Assembly (NCBI GenBank): GCA_035513655.1
Contig: DATKBV010000647.1
Location: 1 to 22,053 of the forward strand
DNA from: GCA-2726245 sp035513655
GTDB taxonomy: Bacteria > Planctomycetota > Planctomycetia > Pirellulales > Pirellulaceae
Reading direction: 5' to 3'
DNA: 22,053 nucleotides
The translations under genes were made by a program, and so were the position numbers. Position 1 is the stretch's first letter. Every line of letters starts with the position of its first letter. Below the pieces are notes generated by a model, which ran no database searches, was not told the origin of the DNA, and saw nothing but the letters and a program-made list of their open reading frames with translations. Below, in pieces: positions 1 to 7,266 of the stretch.

Positions 1-3
1 GCT

Positions 4-136
4 GAAGGCGTTACACAACGTCGGCCGAGACTCCGCTTGTATAACGCCTTCGGCGTATGCGGATTCCGACGCCGCATGCCCAGGGTGCGCGGCCGAGCCG
101 CGACCCTGGGCTTTGGAATGCAACGCCTTCGGCGTA
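4..136. repeat. Composite palindromic repeat with acgccttcggcgt units
   Basis: Three elements are visible. The decamer gaaggcgtta (4-13) is the exact reverse complement of taacgccttc (42-51). The palindrome acgccttcggcgt occurs twice, near 44-57 and 123-135. Between them, cccagggt (79-86) pairs with accctggg (103-110), and the stem continues inward through cgcggc/gccgcg with a single bulged base at 87. Repeats of this type are known to be scattered in planctomycete genomes, and translated fragments of them are often mis-annotated as small proteins. Function is unknown. Confidence 0.75.
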
Positions 137-258
137 AGGAAGTCCTGAAACTAATTTTCGAGTTAAGATCAAATTGCGCAACTTCAAAACTTACGCGTCG
201 GGTTGTTATGTGGAGCGCCAAACTGTACTACTTTCGAATTGCGATTTCACTTGTGTTC

Positions 259-274
259 CGCCGCGTTAGCGGCG
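259..274. repeat. Small perfect hairpin cgccgc-gtta-gcggcg
   Basis: A 6-bp perfect GC stem with a 4-base loop lies about 60 bases upstream of the first gene. It is probably part of the same class of dispersed intergenic repeats. No U-tract follows, so it is not a typical terminator. Confidence 0.5.
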
Positions 275-335
275 AGAATGCAGCTCCCCGCGAAAGACGC
301 CTTGCCCCGCCCGACTTCCTGCCAAGCCGAAGATC

Positions 336-1898
336 ATGCATCTGTACGTTTCCCGATTAACCGGGCGAGCGACTCACTTGCTCGGCCTGTTGCTCTTTGT
401 GGGCGGGCTCTTCGTCACGCCTTTCCTAACAGCCGCCGAACCGGAGTTAAAATCCGTTTTTCCCTCGGCCTGCCAGCTTGGCGAATCCGTCGAGATAACG
501 CTGATTGGCACGGGACTGGACCAAGATGCTGAGCTCTATTTCTCGCGAGAAGGCTTGACGGCCGAGTCGATTGAGAAGGGACGCTTCCACGTTTCCGCCT
601 CGGCCGATGCGGCCCTTGGCGATTGTGATCTGTGGGTGGCCACGTCGGCGGGAATGGCGGGCCCGCGTCGATTCAGCATTGTCCCTTATCCCGTCCTCTC
701 GGAGCAGGAAGCCGGCGACACGCGCGAGCAGGCACAGCCGATCGCAATCCCATCGCTGCTTTCCGCGAAGCTCGACAAGCGAGCCGATCTTGATTGGTTT
801 GCTTTCGCTGGCGAACAGGATCAGCAGATCACGATCCGCTGCCGTTCCTCTTCGTTGGATGGAAGCGCGCAACCCGCGTTCACCCTCTTCGAGCCCGATG
901 GCGGTGAACTCATCCACAGTTCGCCGCACCAGCTGGAGCCGCAACGAATCTATCGCCTGCCAGCGATCGGGACCTATCGGTTGCTGGTCCATGATCGTGC
1001 TTATCGCCAGGATGATTTCAGTTTCTATCAACTCGAAGTCACCTCGAGTTCTCCGGATGCCACGCCGGTCAAGCACCAAGCCAGTCTCCTCGAACCGGAC
1101 GATTTGATCGCCACGATCGATGTTCAGAATGAGCAAGAACGATCCAGGGATGCACCGCAAACGGTTCAGCTTCCCTGTCGTGTGACGGGACAATTTTTTG
1201 AGCAGAGTGAGGTCGACTGGTTTCGCTTTCATGCGAAGAAGGATCAAGTCATCCATCTCGAAGTATTTGGGCAACGGCTCGGGCAACAGATGGACGTCGA
1301 AGCGGCCATTTACAATGCGGATGGCAAACTGGTTGCCACCGCCAGCGACTTCGCCGCACCGAAGGGAATCCCAGCCACGCTACAACTTGAATCCCTGGAC
1401 CCCGTGATCGACTGGAAAGTGCCCGCTGACGGCGATTATTTGGTGGCCGTGCGCGACCTTTATGGCGGTAGCGTCTTCGGTGCCGATCGTGACTACGAGT
1501 TGATCTTGGAAACGCTGCGGCCTCGTTGCTTCGTAATCGCCATGCCTTCCGCAAGTAAACCGGGCCGCGGTGTGTTCGTCAAGCGAGGCGGGAAGGCCGA
1601 ACTGTCGGTGCATGTCGTGAGGAACGGTGGTTTCACGGGTCCCGTGACGGTTCGTACCGAAGAGGCCCTGCGCGGAGTCACCCTGGAGCCCTGTGTTCTC
1701 GATGGTAAAGAAATTTCGAAAGCGATCAAACTGTCGGCCGCGAAGGATGCACCGACGGGGTTTCAATCGCTTCGACTTGTGTCCGATGCGGCGATCGACT
1801 CTGATAAGCACACGAACCTGGTACGAAGTGCCGTGCAATTGCGAGCGGGAACAACACGCCGGATCGACGAATTAGTCATCTACGTGAGTGATCAGTGA
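336..1898 (+). CDS. Exported PPC-domain (pre-peptidase C-terminal type) protein
   Basis: This encodes a 520-aa protein that is almost certainly secreted. A signal peptide fits residues 1-34, with a hydrophobic core around 15-32 and cleavage after the Ala pair at 33-34. An IPT/TIG-like beta domain at about 36-118 is likely. Two PPC-type beta-sandwich domains follow; each carries the D-x-D-W-F-x-F signature or a close variant (DLDWFAFAG at 151-159, EVDWFRFHA at 292-300). A C-terminal Ig-like segment of about 110 residues ends the protein. No catalytic domain is seen, so a binding or structural role at the cell surface or periplasm is likely. Its stop lies about 110 bp before the likely start of the DUF1549/DUF1553 gene. 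This three-gene order with DUF1501 is common in planctomycetes, where the proteins are thought to act together outside the cytoplasm; their precise function is unknown. The start is supported by the signal peptide, although the ribosome site (gaag) is weak. Confidence 0.88.
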   Translation: MHLYVSRLTGRATHLLGLLLFVGGLFVTPFLTAAEPELKSVFPSACQLGESVEITLIGTGLDQDAELYFSREGLTAESIEKGRFHVSASADAALGDCDLWVATSAGMAGPRRFSIVPYPVLSEQEAGDTREQAQPIAIPSLLSAKLDKRADLDWFAFAGEQDQQITIRCRSSSLDGSAQPAFTLFEPDGGELIHSSPHQLEPQRIYRLPAIGTYRLLVHDRAYRQDDFSFYQLEVTSSSPDATPVKHQASLLEPDDLIATIDVQNEQERSRDAPQTVQLPCRVTGQFFEQSEVDWFRFHAKKDQVIHLEVFGQRLGQQMDVEAAIYNADGKLVATASDFAAPKGIPATLQLESLDPVIDWKVPADGDYLVAVRDLYGGSVFGADRDYELILETLRPRCFVIAMPSASKPGRGVFVKRGGKAELSVHVVRNGGFTGPVTVRTEEALRGVTLEPCVLDGKEISKAIKLSAAKDAPTGFQSLRLVSDAAIDSDKHTNLVRSAVQLRAGTTRRIDELVIYVSDQ

Positions 1899-1952
1899 AT
1901 TTGTTATTTCAATACGATTCCAGCGACCAACGGGAGCGGGTTATTTTGCTCC

Positions 1953-1988
1953 GAGCGGTAGCTCGCATTGGTTGCGGCCCTGCCGCTC
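1953..1988. repeat. Hairpin just upstream of the DUF1549/DUF1553 start
   Basis: gagcggtag (1953-1961) pairs with ctgccgctc (1980-1988), giving a 9-bp stem with one G-T wobble. It lies in the stretch 1899-2008. An upstream GTG at 1895 would translate this stretch, overlapping the previous stop as GTGA. The palindrome, together with the signal peptide that begins at 2009, argues that the stretch is untranslated. Confidence 0.45.
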
Positions 1989-2008
1989 TACGTCAGCGAG
2001 TGAGGATT

Positions 2009-4216
2009 ATGGTTCCGCGAAGTTGCCAAATGTTGCTGATTGCCTGTGTCGCGATCACGTTGCCTGCCTTGACGACCGTCCAGGCAGATCAACCATCGCA
2101 GCTCGACTTCACCAACGATATTGCGCCGATTTTCACGAAGTCCGGCTGCAACAGTGGCGGATGTCACGGCAAATCGACGGGGCGAGGTGGGTTCAAACTT
2201 TCTCTGTTTGGATTCACTCCTCAAGAGGATTTTGAGGCAGTCAGCCGAGGCTCGCGTGGCCGCCGCATCTTTCCCGCTTCACCGGACGAGTCGCTGCTGC
2301 TGAAGAAGGCGACGATGGCGGTCCCGCACGGAGGCGGTCGGCGGCTGGAAGTTGCTGATCCCGAGTACGCATTGCTGCGCGAGTGGATCGCGGCGGATAT
2401 GCCTTGGGGACCGAAAGATTCGCCACGGATCGAGCAGCTGCAAATCACTCCCGCTTCACCTCCCATGAAACCGGGCGACCAACTCCAACTGACGGCGACG
2501 GCGGTTTACTCGGACAGCAGCCGCCGTGATGTCACGCGACTCGTGCGGTTCAACAGCGGAGCACCGGCCATCGCTGACGTGGACGCCATGGGATTGGTAC
2601 GCACCGAGAACCGCACTGGCGAGACGCCGATTGTCGGCCTCTATCAAGGACATGCGGCTGTCAGCCGTGTCTTGGTGCCGACGGTGAATCCTGCCGACGA
2701 AGTCAGTCAGCGTTTGGCGGCGTTCCCAATCCGCAATTTCATCGACCGGCATGTTGTCGAGAAGTTAAAGCAGTTGCGCGTGCCCGCGGCGGAAACCGTC
2801 GACGATGGCACCTTCCTGCGGCGCGGCACTTTACAGATTGCCGGGCGGCTGCCGACGCTGTCCGAAACAACCGCGTTCTTGGAAGACTCGTCTTCCGACA
2901 AACGCGAGCGGCTGATTGACCGGCTGTTGGCGAGCCAGGACTATGCGGATCACTTCGCACAAAAGTGGTCTGACCTGTTGCGCAACAAACGCCGCGGCCA
3001 ATCGCCGCGCATTCCTGGAACGATCGCCTTCCATCGTTGGATTCGCAATGCCCTGGCGACCAACCTGCCCTACGACCAGTTCGTCCGAGAGATTATTACG
3101 GCGACCGGCAATGTGACGGTCAATCCTCCGGCACAGTGGTATGCCGAAGTTCGTTATCTGGACCGTTACGTTGATGACACAGCACAAGTGTTTCTGGGAG
3201 TTCGCATCGGTTGCGCGCGCTGTCACCATCATCCTTTCGAGAAATTCAGCCAGGATGATTACTACGGACTGGCCGCCTTCTTTGGGCGAGTCGACCGCAA
3301 AGGTGGGGCGGGAGTTGCCGAGCGACGCGCCGACGAAACGGTGTTCGTCAAAGCAGCGGGCGAAGTCAAGCATCCGGTGACGGGCGCAGTCGTCACTCCG
3401 TGCGGTCTTGATGCCCAGCCCGTAGAAATCGCTCCTTATGAAGATCCACGGCACGCACTTGTCGACTGGATGAGTTCTCGCGAAAACCCGTATTTCGCCC
3501 CCGCCTACGTGAACCGCATGTGGGCTCATTTCTTTGGCCGGGGGCTGGTCGAGCCGATGGATGATCTGCGCGTGACGAATCCCGCCACGATCGAGCCGCT
3601 GCTCGACGAATTGGCCCGCGAGTTTGTCGACAGCAAGTTTGACATGCAGCACCTGATTCGCTTGATCTGTACCAGCACCGCCTACGAATTGAGCTCACAG
3701 GCCGGCGATGATAACTTGAACGAAACACAAAACCATTCTCGCTTCTATCCACAGAGAATGGCCGCCGAAGTATTGCTCGATGCTCTGGACCAGGTCTCCG
3801 GAGTGCCCACGCGTTACAGCGGATTACCGGAACAGACGCGGGCCATGCAATTGCCCGACGAGGATTATTCCAACGAGTTCTTGCGTCTGTTTGGACGGCC
3901 GCCGCGTGAAAGCGCGTGCGAATGCGAACGGACCGCCGAACCCAGTCTGTCGCAATCGCTGTTCGTCATGAACAACAGCTTTATCATCGACAAGGCGACT
4001 TCAAACAAAGGTTACGCCGCCGCCTTGGCCGCTGATCCGCGAGACGATCGTACGAAGCTGCGCGAGTTGTTCCTCACGGCATTTTCACGTGAGCCGGCAC
4101 CGCGCGAATTGGAGGACGCGATCTCCTACATCGTGTCTGAAAAAGACAAGAAAAAAGCTTACGGCAATCTGTTGTGGGCGCTGATGAATACCAAAGAGTT
4201 CATGTACATTCACTGA
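2009..4216 (+). CDS. DUF1549/DUF1553 planctomycete cytochrome-like exported protein with Big2-like domain
   Basis: I take the ATG at 2009 (735 aa), because a clear signal peptide (residues 1-26, ending VQA) begins there and gagg lies just upstream. A GTG at 1895 is also open but would bury the signal peptide. Domain order: an N-terminal planctomycete cytochrome-like segment at about 35-135 with the motif GCNSGGCHGK (C47, C52, H53; spacing CX4CH); a Big2-like beta domain at about 143-224; DUF1549 at about 242-425, with a classical CX2CH haem motif at C402-C405-H406 followed by HHP; and DUF1553 at about 450-735. The protein is predicted to be periplasmic and may bind haem, but its reaction is unknown. 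DUF1549/DUF1553 proteins nearly always sit beside a DUF1501 gene, as here (10-bp gap). Big2 insertion variants are a recognised subtype. Confidence 0.92.
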   Translation: MVPRSCQMLLIACVAITLPALTTVQADQPSQLDFTNDIAPIFTKSGCNSGGCHGKSTGRGGFKLSLFGFTPQEDFEAVSRGSRGRRIFPASPDESLLLKKATMAVPHGGGRRLEVADPEYALLREWIAADMPWGPKDSPRIEQLQITPASPPMKPGDQLQLTATAVYSDSSRRDVTRLVRFNSGAPAIADVDAMGLVRTENRTGETPIVGLYQGHAAVSRVLVPTVNPADEVSQRLAAFPIRNFIDRHVVEKLKQLRVPAAETVDDGTFLRRGTLQIAGRLPTLSETTAFLEDSSSDKRERLIDRLLASQDYADHFAQKWSDLLRNKRRGQSPRIPGTIAFHRWIRNALATNLPYDQFVREIITATGNVTVNPPAQWYAEVRYLDRYVDDTAQVFLGVRIGCARCHHHPFEKFSQDDYYGLAAFFGRVDRKGGAGVAERRADETVFVKAAGEVKHPVTGAVVTPCGLDAQPVEIAPYEDPRHALVDWMSSRENPYFAPAYVNRMWAHFFGRGLVEPMDDLRVTNPATIEPLLDELAREFVDSKFDMQHLIRLICTSTAYELSSQAGDDNLNETQNHSRFYPQRMAAEVLLDALDQVSGVPTRYSGLPEQTRAMQLPDEDYSNEFLRLFGRPPRESACECERTAEPSLSQSLFVMNNSFIIDKATSNKGYAAALAADPRDDRTKLRELFLTAFSREPAPRELEDAISYIVSEKDKKKAYGNLLWALMNTKEFMYIH

Positions 4217-4226
4217 GAGACTTGCC

Positions 4227-5609
4227 ATGCGATTTCCACAGCTTCCAACCCACTGCCCGGGCCCTCTGAATCGGCGGACGTTTCTGACCGTGGGCGGTCT
4301 GGGCATGGGGGCGCTGACCAGCGGAATCTGCCCGAACTTGTCCCGTCTGCTCGCCAGCGAAGCGTCGGTTGCCGGCCTCGATCGCGACTTCTCTGTAATC
4401 CTGATGTGGGCTAACGGAGGTCCCAGTCATCTGGAGACGTTCGACCTCAAACCTCAGGCCCCCGCCGAATACCGAGGCGACTTCAAACCGATTCGCACGA
4501 ATGTTCCCGGGATCGAGATCTGCGAGTTGCTGCCGAATCTCGCAAAGATGGCCGACAAGTTCTCGATCGTGCGCAGCCTGCATCACAATCGCAATGAGCA
4601 CTCCGGAGGAACGAATCGCTTTCTCTCTGGATACGCGCCGACCGCGGCGAATCCGTCGGACGGCGAGTATCCGGAGATCGCTTCGGTCGTTTCGGAACAA
4701 TTGGAGCATACGGCGCGAGACATACCTTTGGTCGTTGCCAATACAAAGTTCTACGGCGGTGGACCAGCCTATCTGGGTGCCGCGCACAGCCCGTTCATGT
4801 TCCGCGGCGACCCCAACAGCGCCAGCTTCAGCGTCGGCGATATGACCGTCACTCAGGAGGCGTTACAAGAATTGGAAACACGTCAGCGGTTGCTCAAGAC
4901 CTTCGATCGTTTTCGTCGCGAGGTGGACCGCCAGGGAACCATGTCGGCGCTGGACAAGTTCAACGAGCGAGCTGTCGCGATGCTCACCAGCCCACGCACG
5001 GCGGAAGCCTTCAACATCTCGAAGGAGCCGGATGAAGTTCGTGATCGCTACGGCAGAACGAGTTGGGGCCAAGGCCTATTGCTGGCGCGGCGACTTGTCG
5101 AATCCGGGGTGCGAATTGTCCAGCTGCAGGCCAGCTTCCCCCTGAGCAAAGAAGCGGGCCGTGTCAGCAATTGGGACGATCACTCGGTCAACACGCACAC
5201 CTTCCGCGCGTACCGCGAGCGGATGCCGGTCTTCGACGTCGCCGTGCCGGCGTTGATCGAGGATCTTCACGCTCGCGGGTTAGACAAAAACGTCCTATTC
5301 ATCTTTTGCGGCGAGTTCGGACGTACTCCGCAAGTCCGACACCAGGACGCCACGAAACGTCCTGGACGAGATCATTGGTCACAAGCGATGAGCATCTTCC
5401 TGGCGGGAGGCGGCTTGAAAATGGGTCAAGTCGTGGGCGCAACGAACTCGCGCGGGGAACATCCTGTCGAGCGAACGATGGACAGCAACTGTTTGTTGGC
5501 CACGATCTATCGCCGCTTTGGGATCGACACCAAGCAACATTACAACGACCTCAGCGGCCGCCCCATGCCAATCCTCACCGACGGCGTCCCCATCGATGAG
5601 TTGATCTGA
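4227..5609 (+). CDS. DUF1501 family protein with Tat signal
   Basis: This is a 460-aa protein of the DUF1501 family, which has an alkaline phosphatase/sulfatase-like fold by family knowledge. The N-terminus carries a twin-arginine signal (NRRTFLTVGGLGMGAL, residues 15-30), so it should be exported folded through Tat. Family landmarks include the early segment WANGGPSHLETFDLKP, then RSLHHNRNEHSGG, and near the C-terminus the block CGEFGRTPQV followed by GRDHWSQAMS, which probably hold metal ligands. Length is normal for the family. A gagag ribosome site lies 7 bases before the ATG, and the upstream DUF1553 gene stops 10 bases away, so the two are surely co-transcribed. The enzymatic role is not established. 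The pairing with a haem-motif DUF1549/DUF1553 protein suggests a shared extracytoplasmic process. Confidence 0.93.
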   Translation: MRFPQLPTHCPGPLNRRTFLTVGGLGMGALTSGICPNLSRLLASEASVAGLDRDFSVILMWANGGPSHLETFDLKPQAPAEYRGDFKPIRTNVPGIEICELLPNLAKMADKFSIVRSLHHNRNEHSGGTNRFLSGYAPTAANPSDGEYPEIASVVSEQLEHTARDIPLVVANTKFYGGGPAYLGAAHSPFMFRGDPNSASFSVGDMTVTQEALQELETRQRLLKTFDRFRREVDRQGTMSALDKFNERAVAMLTSPRTAEAFNISKEPDEVRDRYGRTSWGQGLLLARRLVESGVRIVQLQASFPLSKEAGRVSNWDDHSVNTHTFRAYRERMPVFDVAVPALIEDLHARGLDKNVLFIFCGEFGRTPQVRHQDATKRPGRDHWSQAMSIFLAGGGLKMGQVVGATNSRGEHPVERTMDSNCLLATIYRRFGIDTKQHYNDLSGRPMPILTDGVPIDELI

Positions 5610-5711
5610 TAACCAAAAATTCGTTCCTGAAAGAACTTCAGCAGCCGATCCGACCACACCGGCATCTTTGTTCCGCCCTTGAAGACGTTGACCGAATGCC
5701 GCGACAAGATT

Positions 5712-5821
5712 AATACAAGCCTGACGCGCCAGCGAGTGAACGCCGTTCCAAAGGCGCGGGTGCCGACTTGCTTGAAGATCGCGACGCGAGGGTTCACTTG
5801 CTTGCGCTGCGGGCTTGTATT
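5712..5821. repeat. REP-like imperfect inverted repeat, about 31-bp arms
   Basis: The left arm (5712-5742, starting aatacaagcctgacgcgcc) and the right arm (5791-5821, ending gggcttgtatt) are reverse complements at 25 of 31 positions by hand alignment, separated by 48 bases. The sequence resembles a dispersed palindromic element that I recall from many planctomycete intergenic regions. The right arm abuts the sigma-factor remnant. Confidence 0.7.
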
Positions 5822-5968
5822 GGGGCGGCCGATGCCCAACTTCATCAGGCTGGTGAATTGCTGGGCATCACGCGCGAGCGCGTGCGGCAAATGCAAACCA
5901 AAGCGGTGGAGTACGGAGGTGAAGGCGCGGAAGTGCCGCTTGGCAGGGAAAAGAAGTCGGCGCATTAG
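5822..5968 (+). pseudogene. Remnant of a sigma-70 region 4 (helix-turn-helix) protein
   Basis: In the frame that ends at the TAG at 5966-5968, the translation contains GELLGITRERVRQMQTKAVE. This is a near-consensus sigma-70 region 4.2 recognition helix, whose usual form is LG(I/V)TRERVRQIxxKAL. Upstream of it in frame lies only the inverted repeat and then a TAA at 5711-5713. The frame has no ATG and no region 2, 3 or 4.1. After KAVE the usual KLR-type continuation is replaced by an unrelated 18-residue tail. I read this as the 3' end of a sigma-like gene, truncated or overwritten at its 5' side by the repeat and probably non-functional. A short translated HTH peptide starting at TTG 5768 cannot be excluded but is unlikely. 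Confidence 0.6.
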
Positions 5969-6025
5969 ACTGATTGCAGTAGAATGAACGACCGGTAAAC
6001 TGCTCAATTTAATGGAACCGCAACC

Positions 6026-6628
6026 ATGTCAGTCGACACATTGCCACTACAGTTGGGGCCGAATGCTAACGGGATGTTACTCAGCCCCGAAGAGTTTGAC
6101 TCCGCAGAATTCGAACGCGGATGGCGTTATGAACTAATCCGAGGAGTCTTAATCGTGACACCGGCACCGTTAGAGGAAGAGCGCGATCCAAACGAAGAGC
6201 TGGGGCGTCTGTTGCGGAATTATCTGGAAGGGCATCCTGAGGGTGCCGCGCTCAACAAGACGCTTTACGAACATGACATTGATGTAGGCGCAGATCGCCG
6301 ACGCGCAGATCGAGTGATTTGGGCTGGCCTTGGTCGACTACCGAACCGCCGTGAAGTGCCCACGATCGTGGTTGAGTTTGTATCGTCCGGCAGACGCAAC
6401 CGAGAACGCGATTACAACGAGAAGCGAGACGAGTACCTCAACCTCGGCGTCCAAGAGTATTGGATTATCGATCGCTTCCAAAGATTGATGACCGTCCACT
6501 TGATGCACGATGGTGCCTGCGAGACGAAGCTGCTTCACGAATCTGACAATTATTCGACGTCGCTACTTCCAGGCTTTCAACTCCCGCTTGCTCGGTTGTT
6601 GGCTCTGGCTGACGGGTGGGAGGATTAG
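6026..6628 (+). CDS. Uma2 family (DUF820) PD-(D/E)XK nuclease-like protein
   Basis: This is a 200-aa protein of the Uma2/DUF820 family, whose fold is that of restriction-endonuclease-like PD-(D/E)XK enzymes. Visible landmarks are RYELIRG (34-40), the Asp of RADRVIW (D95), the Glu of PTIVVEFVS (E117), and the Lys of NEKRDEYLNLGVQEYWIID (K133). These are the expected catalytic triad positions, so the site looks intact. Uma2 genes are strongly expanded in planctomycetes and cyanobacteria. Many are solitary, as here, and their biological role is unknown; links to mobile DNA have been suggested. A GGA-containing ribosome site lies about 9 bases before the ATG. The gene is the last of the plus-strand block and converges on the minus-strand cluster. 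It is not closely similar to the second Uma2 protein in the window. Confidence 0.9.
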   Translation: MSVDTLPLQLGPNANGMLLSPEEFDSAEFERGWRYELIRGVLIVTPAPLEEERDPNEELGRLLRNYLEGHPEGAALNKTLYEHDIDVGADRRRADRVIWAGLGRLPNRREVPTIVVEFVSSGRRNRERDYNEKRDEYLNLGVQEYWIIDRFQRLMTVHLMHDGACETKLLHESDNYSTSLLPGFQLPLARLLALADGWED

Positions 6629-6670
6629 TGCTTTGTCGATGCTAAGAATGAGGGTTGTCCCTCACGATGT

Positions 6671-6750
6671 GTGGCACGCCCTGAGGCACGAAGGGCGTGG
6701 CGTGTTCGCACTTCGGCCACGCCCATCGCCTACGGCTCTGAGCGTGCCAC
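6671..6750. terminator. Nested hairpins between convergent genes
   Basis: Between the convergent Uma2 and zinc-ribbon genes several stems nest. cacgccct (6675-6682) pairs perfectly with agggcgtg (6692-6699). gtggcacg (6671-6678) can instead pair with cgtgccac (6743-6750). gggcgtgg (6693-6700) can pair with ccacgccc (6717-6724). No T-tract follows on either strand, so intrinsic termination is only possible, not shown. The sequence also looks like a dispersed planctomycete repeat. Competing pairings mean only one set can form at a time. Confidence 0.4.
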
Positions 6751-6777
6751 CCCACGAGTCTAAGGGGTGACACAGGG

Positions 6778-7083
6778 CTAGGACGCCATTGGCAACTTGG
6801 CGATATCGAGCGCGGCTTGATAACGGCCTTGCAACAGGTACGTGACGGCTAACAAGCGCGCGGCGTCCTCATCCGGCGACAGCTCCCAGCGCTGTAGGGC
6901 CGCTTGTTCCGCGGCGTCGACTTGTCCCTCGGCAAGATCGCGCAGACATTGCTCGTACAGGCCATCACAGCGCTGTAGTGCAGCCAACAGTAGAGTCAAA
7001 TCGCACTTGCAGCGGCGGCACTCCGGGGACGGGGCTTGCCGAGCGTTGCAAGTTGGACAGCAGAAGGAGTCGGAGTTGAGCAT
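6778..7083 (-). CDS. Small zinc-ribbon protein with TPR-like C-terminus
   Basis: This encodes a 101-aa protein that I cannot assign to a named family. The N-terminus has a four-cysteine zinc ribbon (C9-X2-C12 and C22-X2-C25) with two extra cysteines at 8 and 27. Residues about 35-101 are Ala/Leu-rich helices resembling one to two TPR units (EGQVDAAEQAALQRWELSPD, then LQGRYQAALDIAKL). It is the last gene of the minus-strand block, 183 bases downstream of the Hsp70 gene; the gap is filled by repeats. Zinc-ribbon/helical-repeat proteins beside Hsp70 genes could act as adaptors or substrate-binding cofactors, but that is inference. The ribosome site is weak. A plausible zinc ribbon, an uninterrupted frame and consistent orientation make it a likely real gene. 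Confidence 0.72.
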   Translation of the reverse strand: MLNSDSFCCPTCNARQAPSPECRRCKCDLTLLLAALQRCDGLYEQCLRDLAEGQVDAAEQAALQRWELSPDEDAARLLAVTYLLQGRYQAALDIAKLPMAS

Positions 7084-7132
7084 CGCTAGGAATGTTAAGA
7101 CAACGCGGCAAGAACGTTGGTGTCAGAAAAAT

Positions 7133-7156
7133 GTGCCAGCCGGACATGACTGGCAC
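7133..7156. repeat. Perfect 7-bp hairpin gtgccag/ctggcac
   Basis: gtgccag (7133-7139) and ctggcac (7150-7156) form a perfect stem with a 10-base loop in the gap between the Hsp70 and zinc-ribbon genes. The surrounding text (ggtgtcagaaaaatgtgcc) looks like another dispersed planctomycete repeat that I recall from such genomes. Confidence 0.6.
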
Positions 7157-7159
7157 TCC

Positions 7160-7259
7160 GAGGTTGTGAAAAAATGGGACTGGCCCCGAGCGGATGTCGA
7201 TGTTTTGCAAGGATTTCGCGTAGCTGCGAGGTGCCTGTCCCCAATTTTTTCACAGCCTC
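7160..7259. repeat. Long imperfect inverted repeat after the Hsp70 gene
   Basis: gaggttgtgaaaaaatggga (from 7160) and the reverse complement of the segment ending at 7259 (gaggctgtgaaaaaattggg) match with a few differences, giving arms of about 27-30 bases around a 43-base loop. The motif gtgcctgtcccc in the right arm is typical of repeats seen in Pirellula-like genomes. The element starts 8 bases beyond the Hsp70 stop codon in the transcribed direction, so it could stabilise or terminate the chaperone transcript and lower expression of the zinc-ribbon gene. Confidence 0.7.
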
Positions 7260-7266
7260 TCCGCGA

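Larger units (their letters stand above)
1..335. other. Non-coding leader with dispersed palindromic repeats
   Basis: No convincing gene is seen here. Short open frames exist on the plus strand, but they run straight through palindromic repeats and lack any recognisable domain. The first 140 bases hold a composite of inverted repeats (listed separately), and a small GC hairpin lies at 259-274. The rest (about 140-258 and 275-335) is AT-richer and shows no clear structure. Any promoter for the downstream PPC-domain gene must lie here, but I could not pick a convincing -35/-10 pair. Confidence 0.6.
5610..6025. other. 416-bp gap with a REP-like repeat and a sigma-factor remnant
   Basis: This gap separates the DUF1501 gene from the Uma2 gene. 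It contains an imperfect inverted repeat (5712-5821) and, directly after it, a decayed sigma-70 region 4 fragment, both listed separately. The first 100 bases (5610-5711) and the last 55 show no recognisable feature. Open frames on the minus strand across the gap run through the repeat and match no family I know. Confidence 0.6.

Noticed and set aside
37..360. Plus-strand 107-aa open frame before the PPC gene
   Set aside because: It runs through palindromic repeats, overlaps the real signal peptide start and has no domain; its residues are the usual translation of a dispersed repeat.
447..1286. 279-aa minus-strand open frame
   Set aside because: It is antisense to the PPC-domain gene, which has clear signal peptide and domain signatures.
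5540..6007. 155-aa minus-strand open frame across the gap
   Set aside because: It overlaps the end of the DUF1501 gene and runs through the inverted repeat and the antisense of the sigma remnant; no family match.
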